Below are positions 28,998-38,798 of a stretch of 64,000 nucleotides of DNA, piece after piece (the stretch's first letter is position 1; every line of letters starts with the position of its first letter). The position numbers and the translations under genes were made by a program. The stretch is from a virus. A model generated the notes under the pieces. That model searched no databases. It was not told the DNA's origin and was given only the letters and a program-made list of their open reading frames with translations. The stretch is from positions 1 through 64,000 of IMG/VR virus record IMGVR_UViG_3300035126_000842. One strand, written 5' to 3'.

Positions 28998-29714
28998 ATG
29001 GGAATTAAATTAAATTACAGCGAAAATGTACCTAAGAACTTATCTCCAGGTACTCAGGAGGCACGTATCATTCGTGTTGCTTTGGAATCACCTGCTTATG
29101 ATGCAAGTGCTTCATTTGTTATTCTTGAACTTGAAGGTCCTGACATGGGTCCTGAGTTTGAAGGTTTCTTGGTTGACAAGAACGACGTTGAGGGACCTCG
29201 TTACAAAGGTCAGGTAGGTAGAGTTAAGAGCTCTCGTTATGCTTACTCTGATGGTACAACTAAAACAGGTCGTCCTGTCTACAAAGACCAAGGTATTGCT
29301 CGTTTTGTTTCATCTCTTTGTTTTGAATTAGGCGCAGAAGCGGTAGAGTGGTTGAATTCAGCTAACGAAAAGTTTGATAGTATTGAAGAATTGGTTGAAG
29401 ATTTTAACAACATGCTTCAAACTACCGGTATTACTTCTCGCTACTACAACTTCACTATTGGCGCTAAAGAGTATATCAAAGACGGATATGTTCGTAATGA
29501 TATGTTCTTCCCTAAATATGAGAAAGGTAAAACTTTTGTAGAAAGAAAAGACGCATCTCCGTCTAAGCTAATTCAATTTGACTCTAATCTTCATGTGATT
29601 AAAGCAGAAGTAAAACCTGCTGAGGATTTTGAATCAGCATCTGGAGTAACTTCTGATACTGCAGAAGATTTTAATATGGATTCGGGTTCTTCTCTTTCAG
29701 ACCCATTGTTTTAA
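28998..29714 (+). CDS. SSB-like single-stranded DNA-binding protein
   Basis: 238 aa. The body is strand-rich, compatible with an OB fold. The last 30 residues are acidic and end in SSLSDPLF, like the acidic tail with terminal hydrophobic tip of bacterial SSB (DDDIPF). Codon use is more optimal than its neighbours, suggesting high expression. A strong terminator follows. It is directly downstream of the Sak4-like gene, a known functional partnership. Confidence 0.7.
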   Translation: MGIKLNYSENVPKNLSPGTQEARIIRVALESPAYDASASFVILELEGPDMGPEFEGFLVDKNDVEGPRYKGQVGRVKSSRYAYSDGTTKTGRPVYKDQGIARFVSSLCFELGAEAVEWLNSANEKFDSIEELVEDFNNMLQTTGITSRYYNFTIGAKEYIKDGYVRNDMFFPKYEKGKTFVERKDASPSKLIQFDSNLHVIKAEVKPAEDFESASGVTSDTAEDFNMDSGSSLSDPLF

Positions 29715-29730
29715 TTAAACCTGCTATGAT

Positions 29731-29759
29731 AAAAGAGGGGTTTAATAGCCCCTCTTTTT
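29731..29759 (+). terminator. Rho-independent terminator
   Basis: A perfect 10-bp stem AAAAGAGGGG/CCCCTCTTTT with an 8-nt loop, ending in T-rich sequence. It closes the SSB unit. Confidence 0.9.
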
Positions 29760-29768
29760 ATTTATACT

Positions 29769-30704
29769 ATGCTCAATCTTTTAAATGTAGCTATAGATAG
29801 TATCCCAGAATCTTGGATATTTGAATATTATTGTAATTTAGAAAAACCTCTTGAAGGACAAAGACAAGTAATTAAATCAATATTTCAGACTTCTGATAGA
29901 AGACCGTCTATGTTTATATACTATCGCTACGGTAGATATATTTACAAAGATTTTGCTTCTGGTAATGGCGGAAGTGCTGTACATCTTGTTAGTAAAATAT
30001 TTAACATTTCAGAGAAGGAAGCTATTAATAAGATAGTCACTGATTTTATGAAGGTAGGAGAATATAAGTATTCTGTTCCTAACGTAGAAGAAACACCATC
30101 TGAAGTTACTAGTTACAAAACAAGACAGTGGTTTGACCACGACAAAAAATACTGGCTTAAATTTAACATAGGTCTTTCAGTACTTAACAGATATTGTGTA
30201 AAACCTATAGCTGAATTTATATTACAAAAAGATACTAAACAATTTAAATTTCAAGGATTAAATACATACGGATATTTCAAAGAAGACGGTACCTTGTGTA
30301 AAATTTATCAACCTTATAATAAAACATGTAAATTTATTTGGGTTAATGATTTCTTTCAAGGTGCAGAACAACTAGAAAATAAAAAACATCTTATTCTTAC
30401 TAAATCAATCAAAGACATAATGTCTCTTTCTACTATAACAAGACAATTTGATTTTCTTGCAGTAGATAGTGAAAACACAATGCTTACCAAAACAAGACTA
30501 TCTGTTATTAAGCATAGTTACAAAAGTAAATATGTGTTATTTGACAATGACGAACCTGGTCAAAGAGCAGCTAAACGATATGTAGAACAAGGTTTTATTA
30601 ACATACCTTGGTCTTTATATAAAGATACTAGCGAAGCTATGGATAAAGCAGGTTATGAAAACACTAAAAAACATTTTGTTGAACTTATAAAATCATTAAT
30701 ATGA
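29769..30704 (+). CDS. DnaG-type primase with Toprim domain
   Basis: 311 aa. The N-terminal half resembles the CHC2/N-terminal primase region without cysteines (RYIYKDFASGNGGSAVHLV, 57-73, as in DnaG after the zinc finger). The Toprim region has LILTKSIKDIM (208-218), where the usual catalytic Glu is a Lys or Thr, and the DxD motif LFDNDEPG (257-264). It would lay down RNA primers next to the DnaB-type helicase. The zinc finger is absent. It lies in its own unit behind a terminator but overlaps the following gene by ATGA. Confidence 0.75.
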   Translation: MLNLLNVAIDSIPESWIFEYYCNLEKPLEGQRQVIKSIFQTSDRRPSMFIYYRYGRYIYKDFASGNGGSAVHLVSKIFNISEKEAINKIVTDFMKVGEYKYSVPNVEETPSEVTSYKTRQWFDHDKKYWLKFNIGLSVLNRYCVKPIAEFILQKDTKQFKFQGLNTYGYFKEDGTLCKIYQPYNKTCKFIWVNDFFQGAEQLENKKHLILTKSIKDIMSLSTITRQFDFLAVDSENTMLTKTRLSVIKHSYKSKYVLFDNDEPGQRAAKRYVEQGFINIPWSLYKDTSEAMDKAGYENTKKHFVELIKSLI

Positions 30705-31192
30705 CAAAAACTTATATCGGTATAGATATAGGCAAGAAAGGAGCAATCGCTGTTATAAAAGAAGACAGTATTGACACTTTTAAGATGCCTATAATAAAAG
30801 ATCAAGTGGACACTGGTTCGCTTTTTTCAATTTTGACAAGTTACTCGCACACTCATATTATATTTGAGAAATTAGGTGTAATATATGGTAGTTCTAAACA
30901 AACTGCTTTTTCAATGGGGTATCAAATGGGATTAGTGGAAGCATTTTGTGTTGCTATGAACATACCTTATACAGCTGTAAGAGCTGTTGATTGGCAAAAA
31001 GAAATGTTTAAACACACTACTGTTATAAATAAATCAGGTAAAACTTCTAAAGATACAAAAGCAATGGCTCTTGTTACTATTAAAAGACTTTTTCCTACTC
31101 TTTCTCTTACTTATGATAAAGCTACTAAACCACATGATGGATTAATAGATGCTGTTTTAATAGCAGAGTACGCACGTAAAAATAATCTGTAA
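30701..31192 (+). CDS. RuvC-like Holliday junction resolvase
   Basis: 163 aa, an RNase H-fold nuclease. The catalytic acidic residues are Asp9 (YIGIDIGKKG), Glu56 (IIFEK) and the pair Asp146/Asp150 (HDGLIDAVLI). The size is that of RuvC. It would resolve branched DNA before packaging. Operonic with the primase. Confidence 0.85.
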   Translation: MTKTYIGIDIGKKGAIAVIKEDSIDTFKMPIIKDQVDTGSLFSILTSYSHTHIIFEKLGVIYGSSKQTAFSMGYQMGLVEAFCVAMNIPYTAVRAVDWQKEMFKHTTVINKSGKTSKDTKAMALVTIKRLFPTLSLTYDKATKPHDGLIDAVLIAEYARKNNL

Positions 31193-31193
31193 C

Positions 31194-32366
31194 ATGGATG
31201 CTTCTAAAATATTTAAGGACATCATTATAGAAAGTCCCTTTTATGGTATTTTTCTATCTATGATTAACAAGAGCTGGGATAGTGTAGATACTGTTCGAGT
31301 TGTTAAAAAAGGTATAAATTATGAGCTTTCAATGAGTGAGAAATACTTTAATAGTATTACGCTGAACAATGCAAAAGCTCATATTTTACACGAAGTAATT
31401 CATATTGCTTTACTACATCCCTTAAGAATTAAGGATTATTCTAACAAAAAGCTAGCACATTTAGCAATGGATATTGTAGTAAATCAGTATGTTAACGAGA
31501 ATTACTGGCTAAATTGTCCTACAAAATTTATGACTTTAGCAAAACTTAATGAAATACTTGCTAGTATTAATTATGAGTTGGCAGAAGAGCATAAAAGTAT
31601 TGATTATTACTTAGAAAAACTTAATAGTTTACCTACAGGTGATAGCGATCAGTTTGCAGTTGGTGAATTTGAAGAAATTAGCACTACACCAGAATGGAAT
31701 GATTTTTATTCTATGAGTGATGTAGATGATAAACTACTTCAAAAAGTTACAGAAGGTATGCTTACTAATGCAAGAGACGCTGTTAGTAAAAGTAGAGGTA
31801 GAGTTCCTGGAGAATTAGGTAGTATTTTTGAACTTATTGACAAAGAAGAACCACCTAAGTTTAACTGGAAAGCATATCTAAGAAATTTTGTTGGTTATTG
31901 TATGTCTGCAGATGTAAAAACTACTCGCACTAAAGAAAATGTGAGATATCCTGAAGCTGCAGGTAAGAAAATTAAACAAATGGCTCATATTCTAGTAGCT
32001 ATAGATACTTCTCAATCTGTTAATGATACTCTTTTAGAAGTGTTTCTTGCAGAACTTAAGCACATTAATCAATGTGGTACTGAAGTAGATATTATGCAGT
32101 GTGACGCTAAAGGTTATCCTGTAAGACCTATTAAAGAATATGTACTTGATAATCTTGTTAGAATAGAAGGTAGAGGAGGTACTGATTTTAATCCTCCTGT
32201 AAACTATTACGCAGAAAATCAACCTAAATATCAAGCTCTTATTTATTTTACCGATGGTGAATGTAGTCCTCCTGACCTTTCACCAAATAATATACTCTGG
32301 TTAATACCAGACTCTCACTCTTTAAACGATTTATTACCAGGAACTGTAAAACAAATTTCATTATGA
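31194..32366 (+). CDS. VWA-like protein with metallopeptidase-type N-terminus (DUF2201-like)
   Basis: 390 aa. The N-terminal domain has HEVIH (66-70), an HExxH zinc-binding motif in a short metallopeptidase-like domain. The C-terminal part is a von Willebrand A-like domain with an altered MIDAS: LVAIDTSQS (about 265), then GRGGTDFNPPV and YFTDGECS. This pair occurs next to MoxR-type AAA+ ATPases in bacteria, as is the case here. The two probably form a chaperone-like machine; the target is unknown. Confidence 0.8.
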   Translation: MDASKIFKDIIIESPFYGIFLSMINKSWDSVDTVRVVKKGINYELSMSEKYFNSITLNNAKAHILHEVIHIALLHPLRIKDYSNKKLAHLAMDIVVNQYVNENYWLNCPTKFMTLAKLNEILASINYELAEEHKSIDYYLEKLNSLPTGDSDQFAVGEFEEISTTPEWNDFYSMSDVDDKLLQKVTEGMLTNARDAVSKSRGRVPGELGSIFELIDKEEPPKFNWKAYLRNFVGYCMSADVKTTRTKENVRYPEAAGKKIKQMAHILVAIDTSQSVNDTLLEVFLAELKHINQCGTEVDIMQCDAKGYPVRPIKEYVLDNLVRIEGRGGTDFNPPVNYYAENQPKYQALIYFTDGECSPPDLSPNNILWLIPDSHSLNDLLPGTVKQISL

Positions 32367-33565
32367 GAAAAGCAATTGACAAAACAGTAAAGATGAACAT
32401 TACAGAAGTAAAGCAACTTCTAGAGTACATTATTGAAAACAATCTTAAATTACAAGAAATTGGTATAGACCCTATTTCTCTTAACATATCAGGTCCTTCC
32501 GGTATAGGAAAGACATCATTAATTAAACAAACTTGTGATAAACTAGGTATTCATTCTGTAAAGAAGAATCTTGCTCAGATTGACGACTTAGGTGAGATTA
32601 CTGGTTTTCCTATTAAAGAGTACGAAGTAACTAAAACCGAAGGTGATAAAACAAAAGTTCGCTGGGTACCAGAAGCTGTATTGACAACTGCTACTGATAA
32701 AGGTTGGACTGCTACTACTAAAACTAGAATGGGTTATGCTAAACCAGAATGGTTAGTTTCTAATGAAAAGATGGTCCTTATTCTTGACGACTTTAATCGT
32801 TGTCAGCCTCGTTTTATGCAAGCTATTATGGAAATTGTAGACAATCAAAGTTATTTCTCTTGGAAATTGCCTAAAGGTTCTACTATCGTTCTTAGTTCTA
32901 ATCCTGACAACGGTGATTACAATGTTACTACCGAGGATACAGCACAAACTTCACGCTACTTTAGAGTTGATTGTAAGTTTGATGCTTATATCTGGGCTAA
33001 GTATGCAGAATCTATAGGTATTGATGAGCGTTGTATTAACTTCGTTTTGTTACATCCTGAGATGATCAATGATAATTGCAATGCTCGTATTGTAACTAAG
33101 TTCTTTAATTCTATTAGATTTATTAAAGACTTTTCAGATCCTTCATCTCTACTATTGATTCAATCTTTAGGTGAGATTTCTGTAGGTTCTGTGTTTGTAA
33201 CTACCTTCACTCAGTTTATTCACGATAAACTTGATAAGATGGTTACTCCTAAATACATCTTAGAAACTCAAGACTTTAATCTTGTTCAGTACAAAATTAA
33301 AGAGCTCGTAGGACAAGGTTCTAATACTAGACTTGACATTGCTGCTGTTCTTGCACACCGTCTTATAAATTATACTCTTGTATTATTTGATAAGAAAGAA
33401 TTCAAACCTGAGTTTTCTTTGAGAATAGGTGATATTATTGAACAAGATGAGTTACTACCCGCAGACTTGGTTTATCTTATTGCAAGAGAACTAGTAGGTG
33501 CTAATCGTAACCGTTTCTTGAATATTCTTACTAAACCTGCAGTTGCACAAAAAATTCTAATCTAA
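32363..33565 (+). CDS. MoxR-type AAA+ ATPase
   Basis: 400 aa. Walker A is GPSGIGKT (44-51), followed by LAQIDDLGEITGFP (about 70-83) as in MoxR proteins. Walker B is LILDDFNR (139-146). SSNPDNGDYN gives the sensor 1 region. It is coupled to the VWA gene, the usual MoxR-VWA partnership for metal insertion or complex remodelling. Why such a machine sits in a replication module is unclear. Confidence 0.85.
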   Translation: MRKAIDKTVKMNITEVKQLLEYIIENNLKLQEIGIDPISLNISGPSGIGKTSLIKQTCDKLGIHSVKKNLAQIDDLGEITGFPIKEYEVTKTEGDKTKVRWVPEAVLTTATDKGWTATTKTRMGYAKPEWLVSNEKMVLILDDFNRCQPRFMQAIMEIVDNQSYFSWKLPKGSTIVLSSNPDNGDYNVTTEDTAQTSRYFRVDCKFDAYIWAKYAESIGIDERCINFVLLHPEMINDNCNARIVTKFFNSIRFIKDFSDPSSLLLIQSLGEISVGSVFVTTFTQFIHDKLDKMVTPKYILETQDFNLVQYKIKELVGQGSNTRLDIAAVLAHRLINYTLVLFDKKEFKPEFSLRIGDIIEQDELLPADLVYLIARELVGANRNRFLNILTKPAVAQKILI

Positions 33566-34419
33566 TGATCACCAAAAGCCTTTATAACAAAAAAGGTGAC
33601 AGTAAAACGGAGGAGTTCTTAGAACTCCTCCAAACTGCACCTCTTCAATATAAATCTATTAATTCTAAATACATAGCTTTTTATATGTATGAAGAAGATT
33701 ATAACAACTATTTTAATGATGACAGAACTCTTACACCTGATGATAAAGTTTTCTTTTATCCATATTTTCAGGGTGATAGTAATGGTTTAAATGTAGAGAA
33801 GAATCCTATAGATACGTATAAAAATAGTAAACATATAATCTTTCCTGTCAGTTTATTCTACACAGGTAAATATAAATCAAAATTTAGTGTTTTAAGTGTT
33901 AAGCACCTCAGTAAAAACATTTATATTTTTTCTAAAAACTGGGAAAAATATTTGCCTTTGATTATAGAGGGTAAGTTAAACCCAATATCTTTTGATAAAT
34001 ATTATCTGAAACCTAGTGTTAGAATTACAGAGGATATGATACCTACTTTAATATCTATGATCTGTAATGGAGGACCTAGTGATTTAGAAATAGTACAAAC
34101 AATTTTACTATCACTTATTACAAAGGATGCTACAAAGGAAGAAAAAATTCTTTTAGATTTATTAGGTACTGCTATATATTATAGAGGAACTAATTTTTTC
34201 AAAACTAGTAAAAATGTATCTAAAGAAGTAAATAATTTTGTAAATAATCATTTACAAAGTTCGTTTTTTGATGTCTATGCTTGTTATGATAAATCTAACA
34301 TGCTACCAAAAGAATTAATAGAAAAGTATATGCAACCTGTATATCAATATAAAATGGCAGAGTTAGCAAAATTATATTTTTCTATACCAATAAAAGTAGA
34401 AGTCACTAAAGTATTTTAA
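33565..34419 (+). CDS. Hypothetical protein with strong hairpin in its 5' coding region
   Basis: 284 aa, no recognised motif, aromatic and lysine-rich. Its mRNA has a 10-bp perfect hairpin at 33609-33631 encoding residues about 15-23. It follows the MoxR gene by a 1-bp overlap. It shares genome position but no clear similarity with the next gene. Confidence 0.55.
   Translation: MITKSLYNKKGDSKTEEFLELLQTAPLQYKSINSKYIAFYMYEEDYNNYFNDDRTLTPDDKVFFYPYFQGDSNGLNVEKNPIDTYKNSKHIIFPVSLFYTGKYKSKFSVLSVKHLSKNIYIFSKNWEKYLPLIIEGKLNPISFDKYYLKPSVRITEDMIPTLISMICNGGPSDLEIVQTILLSLITKDATKEEKILLDLLGTAIYYRGTNFFKTSKNVSKEVNNFVNNHLQSSFFDVYACYDKSNMLPKELIEKYMQPVYQYKMAELAKLYFSIPIKVEVTKVF
33609..33631 (+). other. Coding-region RNA hairpin GGAGGAGTTC/GAACTCCTCC
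   Basis: A perfect 10-bp stem with a 3-nt loop, 44 bp into the gene at 33565. The GGAGGAG strand is complementary to 16S anti-Shine-Dalgarno and is sequestered in the stem. It is far stronger than expected for this AT-rich DNA and could modulate translation or transcription. Confidence 0.6.
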
Positions 34420-34421
34420 TT

Positions 34422-35333
34422 ATGGAAGAAGAAGTTTTATACGCAAGTAATGTAAGTTCTACACAAAAAGTTTATGATAAAGTCTATAGAGAAAACGCTT
34501 ATTCTATAAATCATGTAGACCATAAAGATAATATAGATATAAAGCAGGGTTCTAAATTTTATATTTCTAAAGAAACTGTTATTAGTAGGCATAATGTTAG
34601 AATGCTAACAGAAAAGTTTAATAGCAAAATTGTTAGAGATATAGAAAAAGCAGATTTTATACTAGTAGATGATAATGTTCTATATAAGAAAAGAGAATAT
34701 TTATATACAAATCATGATGATAAACTTATATCAAAAAGGTGGTTTAGAGCTTATAAAAATTCAAAATATGGTTTTGTTTATGAGAAAGATATTCTAGATA
34801 TTATCAAATATCCTTCTAAAATAGTTCACATTAATGTTATATCTAGTTTACTGTATGAAAATGTAGATTTGCCTATTATCGATGAAGAACAACATAAAGT
34901 TTTAGATTCGATGCTAAGTAGTACAAATAAAAGTGATGTTGAATTAGCTGTTACTTTAATGTGTAATTGTAATTTAGATAAATCAATTTCTTATATTTAT
35001 GGCTTATTATGTAACTATAAGTGGACAATAAGAAATTACCGTCTTCATACAAGTGTTAAGTTTCAAACATTAATGAGCTATTTAGGTGAAAAAGACATTC
35101 TTGATTTTGCAGAGGATAAGCTTTTCAAGTTATTAATTTCTAAAAACTTATTAACTAAATATCATCTAAATGCAATAATGGAAAATGTTAAACATTCCGT
35201 AAAAGATTTTATTAGTAGTAAATATGGTTCAGAGGATATAGTATTTACATTGTCAATTACAGACGAACTTAAAACACAAGTTTTAAAAAATGAAGTTAAC
35301 CCTGCTCAATTAAATTTATTTGATGGAAAGTAA
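34422..35333 (+). CDS. Hypothetical protein
   Basis: 303 aa with no known motif. The N-terminal region has a strand-helix plan (KFYISKETVISRHNVRML, then IEKADFILVDD). The rest is mostly helical. Conserved position between the AAA machine and the nuclease suggests a DNA-metabolism role, not more. Confidence 0.55.
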   Translation: MEEEVLYASNVSSTQKVYDKVYRENAYSINHVDHKDNIDIKQGSKFYISKETVISRHNVRMLTEKFNSKIVRDIEKADFILVDDNVLYKKREYLYTNHDDKLISKRWFRAYKNSKYGFVYEKDILDIIKYPSKIVHINVISSLLYENVDLPIIDEEQHKVLDSMLSSTNKSDVELAVTLMCNCNLDKSISYIYGLLCNYKWTIRNYRLHTSVKFQTLMSYLGEKDILDFAEDKLFKLLISKNLLTKYHLNAIMENVKHSVKDFISSKYGSEDIVFTLSITDELKTQVLKNEVNPAQLNLFDGK

Positions 35334-36288
35334 AAATGAATATCAGTTATTAGAGGAATTTATTCAATCCAAACCTAACTTAAGTTTTTCTGGTTTGAGT
35401 AAATATCATTATAGTCCATATCTTTTTTACAAGCACTATGTGCTTAATCAGAAAGAAGACATATCCGGTGATTTTATTACTAAAGGTAAATTACTACATT
35501 GTTTGGTTTTAGAACCAGAAAAGTTTGCGGAAAAGTTTAGTCTACTACCAAACAAACTACCTATTGATAATCACCAAGTTGTACTTAAAATGTTGTATTC
35601 TAGACATTTAGATGATCCTGAATTATTGATAGCTCCTTTAGGCGATTATCAGGATGAAATTGGTCAGATTATGGCTGAAATAGATTACTATTCTGCGATT
35701 AAGACAGATTCTGATAGAGGTAAGAAACTAATTCTTGATGTTAACGAAGAATACTGGAACTATTTACTTACAGCTCAATCTAAAGTAGCAGTAAGTCAGC
35801 AGGATTACAATGAAATTCTAGAAAAGACTCAACTGTTAAATCAAGATAAAGTTTGCAAGTGGTTATTAGAGTTTACTGAGTCTGAGAAAGAAGTAAGTAT
35901 TCCAAATGCTACTGAATTCTTTGGGCTTAGAGGTATAATAGATTGTATTAGAGTCAAGGAAAATGCTAAAACAGTATTTGTAAGTGACTTAAAAACAACT
36001 AGTAAACGCATTCAGGACTTTCCTGAAACTGTTGAGTATTATAATCTGTGGTTGCAAGCAGCTTTATATTATAAGTTTGCTAAACATTATTACCCGGATT
36101 ATAGTGTAACATTTACTTTTATAGTAGTTGATAGTTATGGTGTAGTTTATCCGTTTAAAGTATCTGAATCTACTATGGAGCAATGGTTAGAAAGAACTAA
36201 TGTCCTTATAGATCAGGTAAAACAAAGTTTTGCTGAACAAAATTTTAGACTACCTAAATCATATATAAATTATGAAATATTTTTATGA
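35323..36288 (+). CDS. PD-(D/E)XK nuclease, RecB/Cas4-like
   Basis: 321 aa from ATG 35323 (a TTG at 35320 is not preferred). The N-terminal SFSGLSKYHYSPYLFYKHYV and GKLLHCLVLEPEKF match phage RecE/DUF3799-type exonucleases. The active site is GIIDCIRV followed by VSDLKTTS (about 221-228), the D...(D/E)xK pair, then a Y-x2-WLQAALYYKFA helix as the motif-IV Q. Probably a recombination exonuclease that works with the Sak4-like annealing ATPase. Confidence 0.8.
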   Translation: MESKNEYQLLEEFIQSKPNLSFSGLSKYHYSPYLFYKHYVLNQKEDISGDFITKGKLLHCLVLEPEKFAEKFSLLPNKLPIDNHQVVLKMLYSRHLDDPELLIAPLGDYQDEIGQIMAEIDYYSAIKTDSDRGKKLILDVNEEYWNYLLTAQSKVAVSQQDYNEILEKTQLLNQDKVCKWLLEFTESEKEVSIPNATEFFGLRGIIDCIRVKENAKTVFVSDLKTTSKRIQDFPETVEYYNLWLQAALYYKFAKHYYPDYSVTFTFIVVDSYGVVYPFKVSESTMEQWLERTNVLIDQVKQSFAEQNFRLPKSYINYEIFL

Positions 36289-36809
36289 TTAAAGTTCTTA
36301 AGCAGTATGTGCAAAAATCGAAGGTATTTTTATTTCCTTTGATATGTCCTAAAAATGTAAATGATATTTTAGAGATTCAATGCTACCTTAGTAGGAAAGA
36401 TGTGTACAACATCGATGATTATCAGCTTACTGTTGTAGTAGATGGTAGTAAATATCCTGAAATACACCGTGATCTAGAAGGCAAGTATTTATTTACCTCT
36501 CCTCATTTTAAGCAATCTGAAATGCGCAGATTGGGTGAAAGTAAGTATCTTTACGTGTTCGACCTTACTGATATGAAAGAAGTCTGGAGTCTTGTGCTTA
36601 CAGGCAAATATTCTCAAATACCAGAAGGAATTAAAAAGGTTATACTGGGATATTACAAAGGTCAACCTACATATGAGTATGTGAATTCTTGGTTATATCC
36701 TGACAAATATTACAAGGATTATGCTGATGATTTAAAGGTTGATATAGCAATAGTAGGTCCTGAGTTATGTAACCTACCTGATTTAGAGAAAGAAATATAT
36801 ACATCATGA
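36285..36809 (+). CDS. Hypothetical protein between nuclease and polymerase
   Basis: 174 aa, globular alpha/beta, no motif recognised. It overlaps both the nuclease and polymerase genes by 4 bp, hence is co-translated with them and probably part of the replisome. Confidence 0.55.
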   Translation: MIKVLKQYVQKSKVFLFPLICPKNVNDILEIQCYLSRKDVYNIDDYQLTVVVDGSKYPEIHRDLEGKYLFTSPHFKQSEMRRLGESKYLYVFDLTDMKEVWSLVLTGKYSQIPEGIKKVILGYYKGQPTYEYVNSWLYPDKYYKDYADDLKVDIAIVGPELCNLPDLEKEIYTS

Positions 36810-38794
36810 GATTTGTTTTTGACTGCGAGACTCTTATTAATTGCACAGCTTTTGTTTTTGAAGAAGCTGATGTAGATGAGCAAGCTAGTGTATATACCTA
36901 TGTTATACATGATCTAAGGAATGATTTAGAAGAGCTTTGTAATTTTCTAGATACTTTAATTGTAAACAAAGATTCTTTTGTTTCTTTTAATGGTATTGCC
37001 TTTGATTCTCAGATTATAGAATTCATCATTAGAAATAGAGAAGACTTACTTAATCTACCTGGTTCTCAAGTAGCATACAATATTTACCTTAAAGCTCAAG
37101 AAGCAATAAAGCGTTCTAATAATAAAGAGTTTGCTGAGTATGGTCCGTTTGAACTTAGTATTCCTCATATTGATGTTTTTAAGCAAGGACATTTTGACTC
37201 TGCAGCAAAGAGAGCTAGTCTAAAATATTTGCAGTTTACAACAGATTGGCATAACATTGAAGAAATGCCGATACATCATTCTACAGTAATTAATAGTCTT
37301 GATCAAATAGATCAGATTATTAGTTACTGTGGTAACGATGTTAGTTCTACTAAACATCTATACAAAATATTTACACCGCAGACTTCTCAAAGAGAAATCT
37401 TTAGTGAGAAATATAAAATGGATTTACTTAGTTCTTCTGAACCTAGTATTGCAAAGAAGATATTTTCTTATTACTTGGCACCTAAAATGCGAATGAATCC
37501 TAGAGATTTTAAATCTTTACGAACATATCGCGAAAGTATTCCAGTAAAAGATATTATTCTTCCTTATACTGAATTCAAAAGTGAAGAGTTTAAGAATCTT
37601 CTAGAGGCGTTTAAAGAATTAGTAATTGATCCTGAAAAAACTAAAGATGCTTTTAAGCATTGCATAAAGACTAAAGGTATTACTATTGATTATGGTTTAG
37701 GTGGTGTTCATGGTTCTAGACTTCCTGGTATTTACAAGTCAGATGCTAAGTACTCTCTTGAATCATTTGATGTAATAAGTTTTTATCCTAATCTTGCTAT
37801 TAAAAACAAATGGTCTCCTGCTCATATTCCGGTAGAGATTTTTTGTGAACAGTATGAATGGTTTTTTAAAGAACGCGTTAAAATACCTAAGAAAGATCCT
37901 GTAAATTATCTATTTAAGATTATTTTGAATAGTGCTTACGGTCTTACTAATGAGAGAAATAGTCCTTTCTACGATCCTCTAATGACAATGAGCATTACTA
38001 TTAATGGTCAGTTATCTCTAATGATGTTATTTGAGGATGTGTTGTTAAGTATTCCAGATGCAATTCCTGTATTGGTAAATACAGATGGTGCAGAATTCTT
38101 AATACCTCGTGATAAGATGGATGTTTACAAGGAATGTTGTAAACGTTGGGAAGAAAGAACTAGCTTATCTTTGGAATTTGATGCTTACAAAGAGCTAATT
38201 ATTAGAGATGTAAATAACTATATTGGTATTTTTAAAGAAAGAGAGTGTTCTTCTGAAGAGTATTCTAAGATTAAATCAAAAAGTATATTCCCTTGTAGAG
38301 AAGAGAGCGGTAAGTTTTATTACAGTCCTACAAAATGTAAGGGTATTGCATTTGAGTTTACAGACTTAGCGCTTCATAAGAATAAAAGCTTTCTTATTAA
38401 ACGTAAGGCTTTATACAATTATTTTGTTTTTGGTAAGTTACCAGAGCAAACGTTAAAAGCTAACAAAAATATTTTTGACTACTGTGGTGGTATTAAATCA
38501 TCCTCAGAGTGGAAATTAGTTGCATTGTGTAACGACCAAGGTTCTATTACAGAATCTCCTTTACAGAAAGTAACTAGATATTATATGAGCAAGAAGGGTT
38601 GTAAGATTATTAAAGTCAACAGTGTTGACGGACGTAAGATACAACAGCATTCTGGTAATGTATATCAAACAGTATATAATGTTCATGAAGAGCAAGACTG
38701 GGTAAACTATGGTATTAACGAAAAGTTTTATCTAGATGCTATTTATGAAGAGATAAGTAACATTGTAAAAAAATCAGAAAACACTTTATTTTAA
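36806..38794 (+). CDS. Family B DNA polymerase with 3'-5' exonuclease
   Basis: 662 aa. Exonuclease motifs: Exo I FDCE (D6, E8), Exo II FNGIAFD (61-67), Exo III YCGND (174-178). Polymerase motifs: A DVISFYPN (D322), B KIILNSAYG (371-379), C VNTDGAEF (D427). Motif C has Asn where the first Asp of the usual DTD stands. The protein is shorter than cellular family B enzymes and lacks a visible TPR (protein-priming) insertion of clear length. It would be the replicative polymerase. Family B polymerases are one of two types used in crAss-like phages. Confidence 0.9.
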   Translation: MRFVFDCETLINCTAFVFEEADVDEQASVYTYVIHDLRNDLEELCNFLDTLIVNKDSFVSFNGIAFDSQIIEFIIRNREDLLNLPGSQVAYNIYLKAQEAIKRSNNKEFAEYGPFELSIPHIDVFKQGHFDSAAKRASLKYLQFTTDWHNIEEMPIHHSTVINSLDQIDQIISYCGNDVSSTKHLYKIFTPQTSQREIFSEKYKMDLLSSSEPSIAKKIFSYYLAPKMRMNPRDFKSLRTYRESIPVKDIILPYTEFKSEEFKNLLEAFKELVIDPEKTKDAFKHCIKTKGITIDYGLGGVHGSRLPGIYKSDAKYSLESFDVISFYPNLAIKNKWSPAHIPVEIFCEQYEWFFKERVKIPKKDPVNYLFKIILNSAYGLTNERNSPFYDPLMTMSITINGQLSLMMLFEDVLLSIPDAIPVLVNTDGAEFLIPRDKMDVYKECCKRWEERTSLSLEFDAYKELIIRDVNNYIGIFKERECSSEEYSKIKSKSIFPCREESGKFYYSPTKCKGIAFEFTDLALHKNKSFLIKRKALYNYFVFGKLPEQTLKANKNIFDYCGGIKSSSEWKLVALCNDQGSITESPLQKVTRYYMSKKGCKIIKVNSVDGRKIQQHSGNVYQTVYNVHEEQDWVNYGINEKFYLDAIYEEISNIVKKSENTLF

Positions 38795-38798
38795 ATTT

